From contig CALIHP010000064.1 of the NCBI GenBank assembly GCA_938020565.1, positions 1 through 60,341 on the forward strand: a stretch of 60,341 nt of DNA. Reading direction: 5' to 3'. The position numbers and the translations under genes are program-made. Shown here piece after piece: positions 27,076 through 35,166 of this stretch (position 1 is its first letter; each line of letters begins with the position of its first letter). This DNA is from an uncultured Anaerolineaceae bacterium (GTDB taxonomy: Bacteria > Chloroflexota > Anaerolineae > Anaerolineales > Anaerolineaceae). The notes beneath the pieces are model-generated. The model worked only from the letters and a program-made list of their open reading frames with translations. It ran no database searches and was not told the DNA's origin.

Positions 27076-27986
27076 TCGACACGGTTCTTGAGATTTTTCA
27101 TGATTATACGTTCCAGGTCGTTGCGCTGGGTTCGGTGATGCTGGGGGTGATCAGCGGGGTTCTGGGGAGCTTCGCCGTCCTCCGGAAGCAGAGCTTATTG
27201 GGCGACTGCGTTTCGCATTCCGCGCTTCCCGGCGTCGTTCTGGCGTTCCTGACGACGGGCGAGAAAAACGGTGGGATTCTCCTGCTTGGCGCGCTGATCA
27301 GCGGTTTCCTCTCTGCCGGGATCGTTACCCTGATCGGGCGGCATTCCAAAGTCAAAGCCGACGCGGCTCAGGCGATCGTGCTTTCTGTATTTTTCGGGCT
27401 CGGGATGGCGCTGCTGACGTTTTCGCAGAATCTTCCGAACGCGAATCAGGCGGGACTGAAACGGTTCATCTATGGGCAGGCGTCGACGATGCGCCGCGGG
27501 GACGTTCTGCTGATGCTGATTGTCGGCGGGATCCTGATCGGGACGGTCGTTCTGCTCTGGAAAGAGTTCCTGCTCTTCACGTTTGACAGCGCGTACGGCG
27601 AGACGATCGGGTTCAGCTCTGCGAAGATTAACGCGATCCTGACGTTCCTGATCGTTTGCGCGATCCTGATCGGGCTGCAGACGGTCGGCGTGATCCTGAT
27701 GAGCGCGATGCTGATTACGCCGGCGGTCGCGGCGCGGCAGTGGACAAACCGGCTCCCGAAAATGGTCGCGCTGGCGGCGGTATTCGGGGCGGCCGCCGGC
27801 GTCGGCGGGACGCTGATCAGCTCGATCGTTCCGGAGATGCCGACCGGGCCGGTTATTGTCGTCTGCATCAGCGCGATCGCGGTTTTCAGTATTTTCTTCG
27901 CGCCGCGGCGCGGGATTCTTGCCCGGCTGATCGAGCGGGCGCGGTTCCGGAGTCAGCTGCGCGAGGCGTCTGGAGGCGGGCGATGA
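27072..27986 (+). CDS. Metal ABC transporter permease (TroC type)
   Basis: A 304-aa ABC-3 family permease with about eight hydrophobic segments. The GDCVSHSALPGVVLAF segment near residue 44 is the family's conserved cytoplasmic/first-helix region. It overlaps both neighbours by 4 bp and presumably pairs with the second permease as a heterodimer. Confidence 0.92.
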   Translation: MIDTVLEIFHDYTFQVVALGSVMLGVISGVLGSFAVLRKQSLLGDCVSHSALPGVVLAFLTTGEKNGGILLLGALISGFLSAGIVTLIGRHSKVKADAAQAIVLSVFFGLGMALLTFSQNLPNANQAGLKRFIYGQASTMRRGDVLLMLIVGGILIGTVVLLWKEFLLFTFDSAYGETIGFSSAKINAILTFLIVCAILIGLQTVGVILMSAMLITPAVAARQWTNRLPKMVALAAVFGAAAGVGGTLISSIVPEMPTGPVIVVCISAIAVFSIFFAPRRGILARLIERARFRSQLREASGGGR

Positions 27987-29137
27987 GCGCGAGCGCGGAA
28001 ATTTCTCTGATTGCGGCGCTGATCTCAGCGGCCTGCGCGCTCCCGGGCGCGTTCCTTGTCTTCCGGCATATGTCGATGATGACCGACGCGATTACGCATT
28101 CGATCCTGCTGGGGATCGTTCTGGCGTTTTTCCAGACGCATGACCTGGGTTCGCCGTGGCTGATCGTTGGAGCGACGCTGATGGGCGTCGTCACGGTCTG
28201 GCTGACGGAAAAGCTGGCGGATACCAACCTGGTTAAGGAAGACGCGGCGATCGGGGTCGTTTTTTCGACGCTGTTTTCGGTCGCGATTATCCTGATCGCG
28301 CTGAACGCGCGGTCGGTCCATATCGATACGGACAGCGTTCTTCTGGGCGAGCTGGCGTTCGCGCCGTTTGACCGCCTGGTCCTGTTCGGACGGGACCTCG
28401 GGGCGCGCTCGCTTTATACCTCGGGCGCGGTGCTGCTGATCAATCTGTCGGTGATCGGGATTTTTTATAAGGAGCTGCGGCTGACGACGTTCGATCCGGC
28501 TTTCGCCGCCGCGATCGGATTTTCTCCGGCCATGGTGCATTATGTCCTGATGCTGCTAGCGTCGATGACGTCTGTCGTGGCGTTCGAGGCGGTCGGGTCG
28601 GTTCTTGTTGTCGCGTTCATGATCATTCCGCCGGTCACGGCGACATTTCTCACGAACAATCTCAAGGCGCAGTTCGCGCTGAGCGCGCTGATCGGGGCGT
28701 TTTCCGGCGTCTCAGGATACGCGGCGGCGGTCTGGCTCGACGTTTCGATTGCGGGCTGCATGGCGGTCGTCTGCGGGCTGATGTTCCTGCTGGCGTTCCT
28801 GTTCGCGCCGAAGCGCGGGATGATCAGCGAGCTGATCCGTTACTGGACGCGGAAGACCGAGTTCGACCGTTTTACGCTGCTGACGCATCTGATGAACCAC
28901 GCGGGAAGCGCGATCGAAGAGCGCGAGAACAGCCTGGCGTCGCTCCCGCTGCATTTGGGCTGGTCGCCGAAGCGGGTCGAGCGCGCTTCGAAGTATCTTA
29001 TCAACAGGGGGGCGCTTCGCTCGTTTCATGGAGTTTTCTTCGTGACGGACCGGGGAAAGGCCGATTATCTGCGCTACTGCGAAGAGCTTTTCGGCGAGGC
29101 GGGGGGATGCCTGCCGGCGGCGCTGGCGGAGGGCTGA
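27983..29137 (+). CDS. Metal ABC transporter permease (TroD type) with C-terminal winged-helix-like domain
   Basis: A 384-aa protein. Residues 1 to about 285 form an ABC-3 permease (MTDAITHSILLGIVLAFF near residue 33). The last 100 residues are soluble and read like a winged helix: a helical segment near 290-310, then LGWSPKRVERASKYLINRGAL and a wing-like FHGVFFVTDRGKADYL. This pattern is common at the C-terminus of DtxR-like or MarR-like DNA-binding domains, and longer ABC-3 permeases with such tails are known. I start it at ATG 27983, overlapping the previous stop; the open frame extends upstream over the TroC gene but without a start of its own. The tail may sense metal or regulate transport. 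Confidence 0.85.
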   Translation: MSASAEISLIAALISAACALPGAFLVFRHMSMMTDAITHSILLGIVLAFFQTHDLGSPWLIVGATLMGVVTVWLTEKLADTNLVKEDAAIGVVFSTLFSVAIILIALNARSVHIDTDSVLLGELAFAPFDRLVLFGRDLGARSLYTSGAVLLINLSVIGIFYKELRLTTFDPAFAAAIGFSPAMVHYVLMLLASMTSVVAFEAVGSVLVVAFMIIPPVTATFLTNNLKAQFALSALIGAFSGVSGYAAAVWLDVSIAGCMAVVCGLMFLLAFLFAPKRGMISELIRYWTRKTEFDRFTLLTHLMNHAGSAIEERENSLASLPLHLGWSPKRVERASKYLINRGALRSFHGVFFVTDRGKADYLRYCEELFGEAGGCLPAALAEG

Positions 29138-29162
29138 CCCGCGGGTTTTCACGATGGGCTTC

Positions 29163-29205
29163 AAAAACCCCTGCGCGGCGATCTCCTCCCGGCGCGGGGG
29201 TTTTT
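29163..29205 (+). terminator. Intrinsic terminator of the metal-importer operon
   Basis: Stem AAAAACCCCtGCGC / GCGCgGGGGTTTTT (29163-29176, 29192-29205) with T's at its end, 25 bp after the stop codon. Confidence 0.88.
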
Positions 29206-29282
29206 CGTTTAAATTCACGGCCGCGTAAACCACGGCGGCCGGCGGCGGACTTTCGCCTGGGTCATGGAAAAAATGGCCCCGG

Positions 29283-29315
29283 TTGACAGATGCTCAAAAA
29301 ATAAGTATTCTTATT
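29283..29315 (+). promoter_or_regulatory. modA promoter with palindrome over the -10 region
   Basis: TTGACA (29283-29288), 17-nt spacer, TATTCT (29306-29311). An inverted repeat AATAAG-TATT-CTTATT (29300-29315) covers the -10 box and could bind a molybdate-responsive repressor. It does not match the known ModE site. Confidence 0.6.
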
Positions 29316-29349
29316 ATGAACTTGGCTGATGAATCGCCATGCATTGCCG

Positions 29350-29375
29350 CCGCTCTGATTCTCAGGATCAGGCGG
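29350..29375 (+). other. Leader hairpin upstream of modA
   Basis: In the roughly 85-nt leader, CCGC-t-CTGAT pairs with ATCAG-GCGG around a 7-nt loop. It ends 28 nt before the modA start. It is too short to be a Moco riboswitch; its function is unknown. Confidence 0.4.
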
Positions 29376-29403
29376 GAATCTTATTTTTTACCTGGAGGAG
29401 TAT

Positions 29404-30255
29404 ATGAAGTCTATGCTGTATCTGTCTGGCGTTATTCTGGCAGCGGTCGTTCTTTTCGCGGCCGCCGCGGTTTCGGTGTCCGCTCAGGAGGCTAAAGACG
29501 ACGCGGAGCCGGTCGAATTAATCGTTTTCGGCGCGGCGTCGATGACCGAGACGCTGTCGGAGCTGGGCGAACGGTACACGGAGCTGCATCCGAACGTGAA
29601 GATCGTTTTCAATTTTGATTCGTCCGGTACGCTGAAGACCCAGATTCAGGAGGGCGCCGACGTCGATATTTTTATTTCGGCGGGGCAGAAACAAATGAAT
29701 CAGCTCGATATCAGCGCGGCGAAGGACGCGAATCCGGATAAACTGGATTTCGTTCTGGAAGGCTCGCGGTTCGATTTCCTCGAAAATAAAGTCGCGTTAG
29801 CCGTCCCGGAGGGCAATCCCGCTGGAATTTCCTCGTATGACGACCTGAAAGCTAAGCTCGAAGCCGGGAAGGTTCTTCTGGCGATCGGGAATTCCGACGT
29901 TCCGGTTGGTCAGTATACGCAGAAAATTCTGAGCTTTCTTGGATTGGACGAGGAGGCCCTGGCGAAAGCGGGAAGCGTTACCTACGGTTCGAACGTAAAA
30001 GAGGTCACGACGCAGGTTTCCGAAGGGACGGTCGACGCGGGGATTATCTATCAGACGGACGCGTATTCCGCGAAGCTGACCGTCGTTGATACGGCTACGA
30101 AAGAAATGTGCGGGCAGGTGATCTACCCTGCCGCGATTATGAAGCCGTCGAAGAACGTCAAGGCCGCCGAAGCGTTTCTCGAGTTCCTTCGAAGCGACGA
30201 GGCGGGGAAGGTTTTTGAAGCGGTTGGGTTTACGCCGATTCAGGCCGAAAAATAA
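29404..30255 (+). CDS. modA: Molybdate-binding protein (ModA)
   Basis: A 283-aa periplasmic-type binding protein that captures molybdate or tungstate for ModBC. A signal peptide is visible (to about residue 27, SVSA), followed by LIVFGAASMTETLSEL, which holds the oxyanion-binding Ser, and FNFDSSGTLKTQIQEGADVDIFISA. A GGAGGAG site precedes ATG 29404. It heads the mod operon and is separated from modB by an attenuator-like hairpin, which would give excess ModA. Confidence 0.94.
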   Translation: MKSMLYLSGVILAAVVLFAAAAVSVSAQEAKDDAEPVELIVFGAASMTETLSELGERYTELHPNVKIVFNFDSSGTLKTQIQEGADVDIFISAGQKQMNQLDISAAKDANPDKLDFVLEGSRFDFLENKVALAVPEGNPAGISSYDDLKAKLEAGKVLLAIGNSDVPVGQYTQKILSFLGLDEEALAKAGSVTYGSNVKEVTTQVSEGTVDAGIIYQTDAYSAKLTVVDTATKEMCGQVIYPAAIMKPSKNVKAAEAFLEFLRSDEAGKVFEAVGFTPIQAEK

Positions 30256-30283
30256 AGGATCCGCGATTCGCGCGAGCCTGGAG

Positions 30284-30325
30284 GCGTTTCGAAAGTCGGG
30301 GTCCGGCTTCCGGAACGCTTTTTTT
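30284..30325 (+). terminator. Attenuator hairpin between modA and modB
   Basis: GCGTT (30284-30288) pairs with AACGC (30314-30318), with partial pairing inside, followed by seven T's (30319-30325). It probably reduces read-through into modB. Confidence 0.55.
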
Positions 30326-30408
30326 CCGGGTTCGTCCGCGAGCTGCGCGCGAGGTTATTGAATCGCGCCCGCTGTCGAACGGCGGGAGAAGCGCGTTCGG
30401 AAAGGCCG

Positions 30409-31107
30409 GTGAATTTGGATTTATTCCCGTTGTGGAATTCGCTGCGAATTTCGGCGATCAGTACGGTCATCATCTTTTTCGTCGGAATCTTCGCCGCGTA
30501 CACGATCGCGAAGGCGCCGAAGATCGTCAAAGGGGTTTTAGACGTTCTTTTAACGCTGCCGCTGGTACTGCCGCCGACGGTTGTCGGTTACCTGCTCCTT
30601 CGCGTTTTAGGGCCGAAGCGCCTGATCGGGGCATGGTTCTTATCGGAATTCGGATTGAAGCTGACGATGACCTGGTGGTCGGCGATATTTGCGACGACGG
30701 TCGTCATTTTTCCGCTGATGTACCGGACGGCGCGCGGCGCGTTCGAATCATTTGACGAGACGCTCGCCTATTCGGGCCAGTCGATCGGATTATCCAATAC
30801 ATATATTTTCTGGCGGATCCGGATGCCCTGCTGCCGGCAGGGGATTCTGGCGGGGACGGTCCTGGCTTTCGCCCGCGCGCTTGGGGAGTATGGCGCGACG
30901 AGCATGATTACCGGGTACACGCCCGGGCGGACGTCGACGATTTCGACGACGGTTTATCAGCTCTGGCGGACGAACGACGACGCGCTGGCGTTCCGGTGGG
31001 TCCTGGTAAACATGGCGATTTCGTTCGTCGTCCTGATGACGGTGAACATGCTGGAGCGCAAGGCGGGCAAAACGACGGGCATCCGGCAAAGCGCGGCGGA
31101 GGAATAG
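30409..31107 (+). CDS. modB: Molybdate ABC transporter permease (ModB)
   Basis: A 232-aa inner-membrane permease with about five or six helices. The family start NLDLFPLWNSLRISAISTVIIFF is at the N-terminus and the ATPase-contact EAA-like loop (SIGLSNTYIFWRIRMPCCRQGILAGTVLAFARALGEYG) is near residues 128-165. I choose GTG 30409; a TTG at 30358 is open in frame but gives an N-terminus unlike the family. modC begins 3 bp later. Confidence 0.92.
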   Translation: MNLDLFPLWNSLRISAISTVIIFFVGIFAAYTIAKAPKIVKGVLDVLLTLPLVLPPTVVGYLLLRVLGPKRLIGAWFLSEFGLKLTMTWWSAIFATTVVIFPLMYRTARGAFESFDETLAYSGQSIGLSNTYIFWRIRMPCCRQGILAGTVLAFARALGEYGATSMITGYTPGRTSTISTTVYQLWRTNDDALAFRWVLVNMAISFVVLMTVNMLERKAGKTTGIRQSAAEE

Positions 31108-31110
31108 CGC

Positions 31111-32154
31111 ATGTCCATTTTCGTGGATATCCGTAAGGACTTTGGCGATTTCCGTCTCGACGTTCAATTTTCCGGCGGGAATGAGATCATTGCGCTGCTG
31201 GGAGCGTCCGGCTGCGGAAAGAGCATGACGCTGAAATCGATCGCGGGGATCGAGAAACCGGACGGTGGAAAGATCACGGTCGATGGCGTGGAACTCTTCG
31301 ATTCCAGGACGCGGATCCATCTCACGCCGCAGCAGCGCCGGACCGGACTGCTTTTTCAGAGCTACGCGCTCTTTCCGAATATGACCGTCTATCAGAATAT
31401 TCAGGCCGGGGCCCGGCGCGAAAAGGACAGCGCCCGACGCGCCCGGTTGACCGAATCTGTGATCGAAGGCTTCGGATTGCGCGGGCTGGTTAACCGATAC
31501 CCGAGCCAGCTTTCCGGCGGACAGCAGCAGCGCGTCGCGTTGGCGCGGATTCTGGTCTCCGGGCCGAGGATTTTGCTGCTGGATGAGCCGTTTTCTGCGC
31601 TGGACAGTCATTTGCGCTTTCAGCTCGAACGCGAGGTCGGCGAGGTTTTACGCGGGTTCGGGAAAACGGTGATCCTCGTTTCGCATGACCAGGAGGAGGT
31701 TTATCGTTTAGCGGATAAAATCGCGGTCATGAACGCGGGGCGGATCGAGCGGTTCGGGCAGAAGGACGAGGTTTTTTCGGATCCGCGGACGAAAAGCGCT
31801 GCGCGGCTGACCGGGTACAGGAATCTTTCGCGGGGAGATCGGATCGGCGAGACGCGGTTTTACGCGGCGGACTGGGGCGTGGAGCTGACGGTCCGCCGCG
31901 GAAGCTCAGGCGGGACGTACGCCGCGATTCGCGCCCGTGATCTCCGTCCGGCCGGGGACGGAGACGGGATCGATTGCCGCGTGGAACGGGCGGTCGAGAA
32001 TCCGTTTACGTACACGCTGATTTTGAAGGCGTCCGAGACGGCGGGAACGAAGGCGTTGCTTTGGGAGATCGATAAAACGTGGTGGGAGGCGAACCGATCG
32101 GAACGCGTCCGCGTCGAGCTTCCGCCGGAGCGCGTCGCGATCGTTGGCGATTAG
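31111..32154 (+). CDS. modC: Molybdate ABC transporter ATP-binding protein (ModC)
   Basis: A 347-aa ABC ATPase. Walker A GASGCGKS is near residue 31, LSGGQQQR near 135 and Walker B LLLDEPFSALD near 156. After about residue 235 the C-terminus (ELTVRRGSSGGTYAAIRARDLRP and following) reads as a TOBE-like oxyanion domain, which in ModC relatives binds molybdate and can inhibit transport. Confidence 0.92.
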   Translation: MSIFVDIRKDFGDFRLDVQFSGGNEIIALLGASGCGKSMTLKSIAGIEKPDGGKITVDGVELFDSRTRIHLTPQQRRTGLLFQSYALFPNMTVYQNIQAGARREKDSARRARLTESVIEGFGLRGLVNRYPSQLSGGQQQRVALARILVSGPRILLLDEPFSALDSHLRFQLEREVGEVLRGFGKTVILVSHDQEEVYRLADKIAVMNAGRIERFGQKDEVFSDPRTKSAARLTGYRNLSRGDRIGETRFYAADWGVELTVRRGSSGGTYAAIRARDLRPAGDGDGIDCRVERAVENPFTYTLILKASETAGTKALLWEIDKTWWEANRSERVRVELPPERVAIVGD

Positions 32155-32163
32155 AAGCTCTTT

Positions 32164-32221
32164 CTTCCTGATCGGTATTCAGGATCGGATGGCCCCGGCG
32201 TTGAGGCGGGGGATCAGGAAG
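32164..32221 (+). other. Structured leader before the molybdopterin gene
   Basis: CTTCCTGATC (32164-32173) and GATCAGGAAG (32212-32221) are exact complements enclosing a region with its own CCCCG/CGGGG stem. The element ends 19 nt before the start codon, so it could control translation of the downstream gene. Without a T-run it is not a plain terminator. Confidence 0.5.
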
Positions 32222-32240
32222 GGCAGGAAAGGGGAAAGTT

Positions 32241-33257
32241 ATGAAAAAGGTCAGGGTAGAAGAAGCGGTCGGGATGGCGATTTGCCATGATATTACCGCG
32301 ATGCGCGACGGGTTCAAGGGCGCGGCGTTTAAACGGGGGCACGTTATCCGCGAGGAGGATATTCCGAGCTTGCTGGATATCGGGAAGCGGACGGTTTTCG
32401 TCTGGGAGGAGAACGCGGGCGAAATTCATGAGGAAGACGCCGCCCGGCGCATGGCGGCAATGGCGCCGGTCGAGGGCGCGGTTTACGAGGGCCCTTCCGA
32501 GGGGAAAATGACGCTGATCGCGGAGCGCCGCGGGATGTTCCGGGTTGACCGGGAGCTGCTGCGGTCGATAAATCTGATCGGCGATCTGACGATTTGCACC
32601 CTCCCGGATCATTATCCGGTCGAGGTCGGAATGAAGCTTGCGTCGATGCGGATTGTGCCGCTGGTTACGAAGGAAACGCAGCTGATTCAGGCGGAAGAGC
32701 TCTGCGCGGGGAGGAAGCTGTTGGATCTCCGCCCGTATCGGGAATTGAAGGTTGGGGTCCTGATTACCGGGTCGGAGGTGTATTCCGGACGGATTCAGGA
32801 CAGGTTTGAGGGGGTTGTTCGCGCGAAGCTGAGCCGGTATCCGGCGGAGATCGCCGGCGTTTCGATCTGCGACGACGATTTGGAGATGATTACGGCGGAG
32901 GCGGAGAAGTACCTGGCTCAGGGCGCGGATTTCCTGATTTTTACCGGCGGGATGTCGGTCGATCCGGATGACCTGACGCCGGGCGCGATCCGCCGGCTCG
33001 GCGCGGAAATCGTGACGCATGGCGTTCCCGCGCAGCCGGGGAACATGACGCTGGTCGCGTATCGGGGCGGCGTGACGATGATGGGCGTTCCCGGCTCGGC
33101 GATCAGCGTGCCGGTGACGATGTTTGACGTGCTGCTGCCTCAGGTTTTCACCGGCGACCGCTTTACGAAGGAGACGCTTGTCAATCTGGGCGAAGGCGGC
33201 CTCTGTCAGCCCGGCTCGGGGGCTCATTTTCCCAACTGCACGTTTGGACGGTATTAA
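32241..33257 (+). CDS. Molybdopterin-binding protein, MoeA-like (short form)
   Basis: A 338-aa protein with a MoCF_biosynth domain. The binding motifs VLITGSEVYSGRIQD (near residue 172) and DFLIFTGGMSVDPDD (near 232) match the MoeA/MogA fold, but the N-terminal half is shorter than in classical MoeA (about 400 aa) and lacks the typical MoeA opening. It probably inserts Mo into molybdopterin or delivers the cofactor. Its position right after modABC and before mog supports cofactor synthesis. Confidence 0.82.
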   Translation: MKKVRVEEAVGMAICHDITAMRDGFKGAAFKRGHVIREEDIPSLLDIGKRTVFVWEENAGEIHEEDAARRMAAMAPVEGAVYEGPSEGKMTLIAERRGMFRVDRELLRSINLIGDLTICTLPDHYPVEVGMKLASMRIVPLVTKETQLIQAEELCAGRKLLDLRPYRELKVGVLITGSEVYSGRIQDRFEGVVRAKLSRYPAEIAGVSICDDDLEMITAEAEKYLAQGADFLIFTGGMSVDPDDLTPGAIRRLGAEIVTHGVPAQPGNMTLVAYRGGVTMMGVPGSAISVPVTMFDVLLPQVFTGDRFTKETLVNLGEGGLCQPGSGAHFPNCTFGRY

Positions 33258-33772
33258 TGAAGCGAAGGGCGGAGGAGATGAGGAAGACGGCGGCGGTAAT
33301 TACGATCAGCGATAAGGCTTCGCGCGGCGAACGGGTCGATACGAGCGGTCCGGCGCTTTGCGCGCTGCTGGAGGCGGACGGATGGGAGATTGCCGCGCGG
33401 ACGCTGGTCCCGGACGACGCGGCGCGGATCCGTTCGGAGCTGGTCCGCTGTTCCGACGAGTCAGGCGTTGACCTGATCCTGACGACGGGCGGAACGGGGT
33501 TCTCGCCGCGCGACGTGACGCCCGAGGCGACGAAGGCGGTTATCGAGCGGGAAACGCCGGGCATCCCGGAGCGGATGCGCGCTGAGAGCCTGAAGATAAC
33601 GGAGCGCGGCTGCCTGTCGCGCGCGGCGGCGGGGATCCGCGGCAGTACGCTGATCATCAACCTGCCGGGGAGCGAGCGGGCGGCGCGGGAAAACTTCGCC
33701 GTAATTCGCGGCGTATTGGATCATGCGGTTGAGATGCTGCGATCGAGGGGATCGGCGGACTGCGCCGGGTGA
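33257..33772 (+). CDS. mog: Molybdopterin adenylyltransferase-like protein (Mog/MoaB)
   Basis: A 171-aa MoCF_biosynth protein that adenylates molybdopterin before Mo insertion. AVITISDKASRGERVDTSGPAL is near residue 15 and TTGGTGFSPRDVTPEAT near 76, both family hallmarks; INLPGSERAARENF comes near the end. Its ATG shares one base with the previous stop codon; ATG 33278 is an alternative start and would remove seven basic residues. Confidence 0.9.
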   Translation: MKRRAEEMRKTAAVITISDKASRGERVDTSGPALCALLEADGWEIAARTLVPDDAARIRSELVRCSDESGVDLILTTGGTGFSPRDVTPEATKAVIERETPGIPERMRAESLKITERGCLSRAAAGIRGSTLIINLPGSERAARENFAVIRGVLDHAVEMLRSRGSADCAG

Positions 33773-33789
33773 AGAGGGAGGAGATATAC

Positions 33790-33820
33790 AGGAAGGGCCG
33801 CCCGAGTCGCGGCCCTTCCT
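33790..33820. terminator. 12-bp hairpin after mog, facing the aldolase fragment
   Basis: AGGAAGGGCCGC (33790-33801) and GCGGCCCTTCCT (33809-33820) pair perfectly around 7 nt, between the convergent mog gene and the aldolase fragment. It probably terminates transcription from both sides. Confidence 0.7.
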
Positions 33821-33845
33821 GATTTGCCAGCGTTGAACCGGCGGG

Positions 33846-34034
33846 TTATTTCGCGACGAACCTGCGGACGTCGTCGAGCTGACCGGCGGAGCCGAGGAGC
33901 ACGTTTTTATTGGCGATGAACTTGGCGTATTCATCCATGAAGACCTTCCCGATCGGGCGCAGGTCGAAGTTTTCCGGGTGATCGCGGAAGTATTCGCGAT
34001 GGACGCGGGTCCAGACGAGGCGGCCGTCGGTATC
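33846..34034 (-). pseudogene. Truncated 3' end of fructose-bisphosphate aldolase (duplicate of the intact fba)
   Basis: These 189 nt encode the last 62 codons of a class II aldolase and align without gaps to the 3' end of the intact fba at 37969-38157. I count nine mismatches, all in the 88 nt nearest the stop; the other 101 nt are identical. The open frame continues into foreign sequence to 34046 and has no proper start, so it is a remnant. It looks like the displaced original 3' end of fba. Confidence 0.9.
33934..34034. repeat. 101-bp direct repeat, copy 1 (within fba fragment)
   Basis: Identical base for base to 38057-38157 and in the same orientation. It bounds the AT-richer segment on the left; the match breaks at 34035. 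Confidence 0.9.
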
Positions 34035-34042
34035 AGGAGGCC

Positions 34043-34696
34043 TCAATGCGCTGACTTTGAATTGTCAGCTTTCTTTATCGGATGCCTGATGACAGTCTTC
34101 AGCTTTTCGGGCGTGGCCTTTCTGGCGTCTCCCAGGTAGATTTCGTGATGATGCCGCCGTTCCGTAATGTCGAGCGCATACCCCTGCTGTTCCATGAAGC
34201 TATGCATAAGCTTCACAGTCGCGGGCTCATCATCGTATGGGCCGATATGCAGACACTGAACGCAGATTCCTTCATCATAAGTCAGGAACTCTACCTTCGA
34301 GAAGTCCGTTTTCTTTTTTTTTGCTGCCTCGTTGATCGCCCAGTCGAGATCAGTCTTTGTGACGAAATCCGGCAGCCGGATGACGGAGATCCATTTGAAG
34401 GACTCCTTATGGGAATAGTCGACGCCACGCATACCGTCCTGCCACCAGAAACCTTCGAGAGGAGGAATCACATAATCGAAGTAACCGTCTATGCGGCGAT
34501 CGCTTTTCTTGCTCATTTTAATTGTAAATGCTATGCCGTAGAGCAAGCCAATCGCCCGCTTGTATTCACCGTCTTCTTCATTCGGATTGCCCTGCCCACG
34601 GACGGCAATATAATTCATGCCCGGCACATTTATGATGCCGGGCGTGTTTTTCGGCATATAGAATTCCTTATACTCTTTTTTGTAGTCAAATGCCAT
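34043..34696 (-). CDS. GyrI-like (AraC effector-binding) domain protein
   Basis: A 217-aa stand-alone GyrI-like small-molecule-binding protein. The segment FWWQDGMRGVDYSHKESFKW and the later FSKVEFLTYDEGICVQCLHIGPYDDEPATV match this family, which is common in Clostridia. It may bind or sequester a toxic small molecule. I choose ATG 34696 because AAGGAG lies 9 nt upstream; the ATG at 34705 directly abuts that site. It overlaps the VOC gene and ends only 9 bp from the repeat junction. Confidence 0.82.
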   Translation of the reverse strand: MAFDYKKEYKEFYMPKNTPGIINVPGMNYIAVRGQGNPNEEDGEYKRAIGLLYGIAFTIKMSKKSDRRIDGYFDYVIPPLEGFWWQDGMRGVDYSHKESFKWISVIRLPDFVTKTDLDWAINEAAKKKKTDFSKVEFLTYDEGICVQCLHIGPYDDEPATVKLMHSFMEQQGYALDITERRHHHEIYLGDARKATPEKLKTVIRHPIKKADNSKSAH

Positions 34697-35096
34697 CTTT
34701 GCCATCTCCTTTCACGAAAGAACCGATCTCGATCAGGTTCCCTTCCGGATCGGCAACATAACAAGTTCGCTGTCCCCATTCCTCAGTTGCCGGCGGCATG
34801 ACAGGCACTGCCCCTTTTTCAATCACTTCTTTATACGCTCTGTCGACAGCGGCGTAATCTTTGACGGATAACGCAATTTCATAATGCCCATTGATCTTAT
34901 CTGCATAGGAAAAACCGCGGCCAGCCATTTTTTCAAAGTCGCTGCGCCGGAACATGAGAAAAAGCGTGTCGTCCTTTTCCAGATAAACATTACTGGCATT
35001 CTCATCCTCTTGAATTTCAAATCCGAGAACGTCCCGGTAAAAGCGGATCATCGTTCCCATATCTTTTACAAAAATTCCAAATCCATCTAACCGCAT
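34686..35096 (-). CDS. VOC (glyoxalase/bleomycin-resistance) family protein
   Basis: A 136-aa vicinal-oxygen-chelate protein with two beta-alpha-beta modules: GFGIFVKDMGTMIRFYRDVLGF at the start and a second half near residue 75 (HYEIALSVKDYAAVDRAYKEV) ending in CYVADPEGNLIEIGSF, whose Glu is a typical metal ligand. I choose ATG 35096, which has GGAGG 8 nt upstream. It overlaps the GyrI-like gene by 11 bp, so both are one transcript under the WYL regulator next door. Substrate unknown. Confidence 0.85.
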   Translation of the reverse strand: MRLDGFGIFVKDMGTMIRFYRDVLGFEIQEDENASNVYLEKDDTLFLMFRRSDFEKMAGRGFSYADKINGHYEIALSVKDYAAVDRAYKEVIEKGAVPVMPPATEEWGQRTCYVADPEGNLIEIGSFVKGDGKDGI

Positions 35097-35126
35097 TGTT
35101 TTATCCTCCATCGTCTTGATATTCTT

Positions 35127-35166
35127 ATCATAGCAGAGGAATCAGGACACCTGTATGTCATGTTTA
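35127..35166 (-). promoter_or_regulatory. Promoter and WYL operator of the VOC-GyrI genes
   Basis: On the minus strand a -10 box TATGAT (35127-35132) lies 6 bp downstream of a bipartite motif GAATCAGGACA-N7-GTCATGTTTA (plus-strand reading, 35139-35166) containing the inverted repeat GACA-N6-TGTC. The motif overlaps the 3' end of the WYL gene and covers the -35 position. The same unit occurs upstream of the WYL gene. Confidence 0.75.

Noticed and set aside
29318..29403. Moco riboswitch before modA
   Set aside because: The leader is too short and only one hairpin is evident; consensus elements are not seen.
33846..34046. A real 66-aa gene
   Set aside because: It is the 3' part of fba plus four foreign codons, with no start signal.
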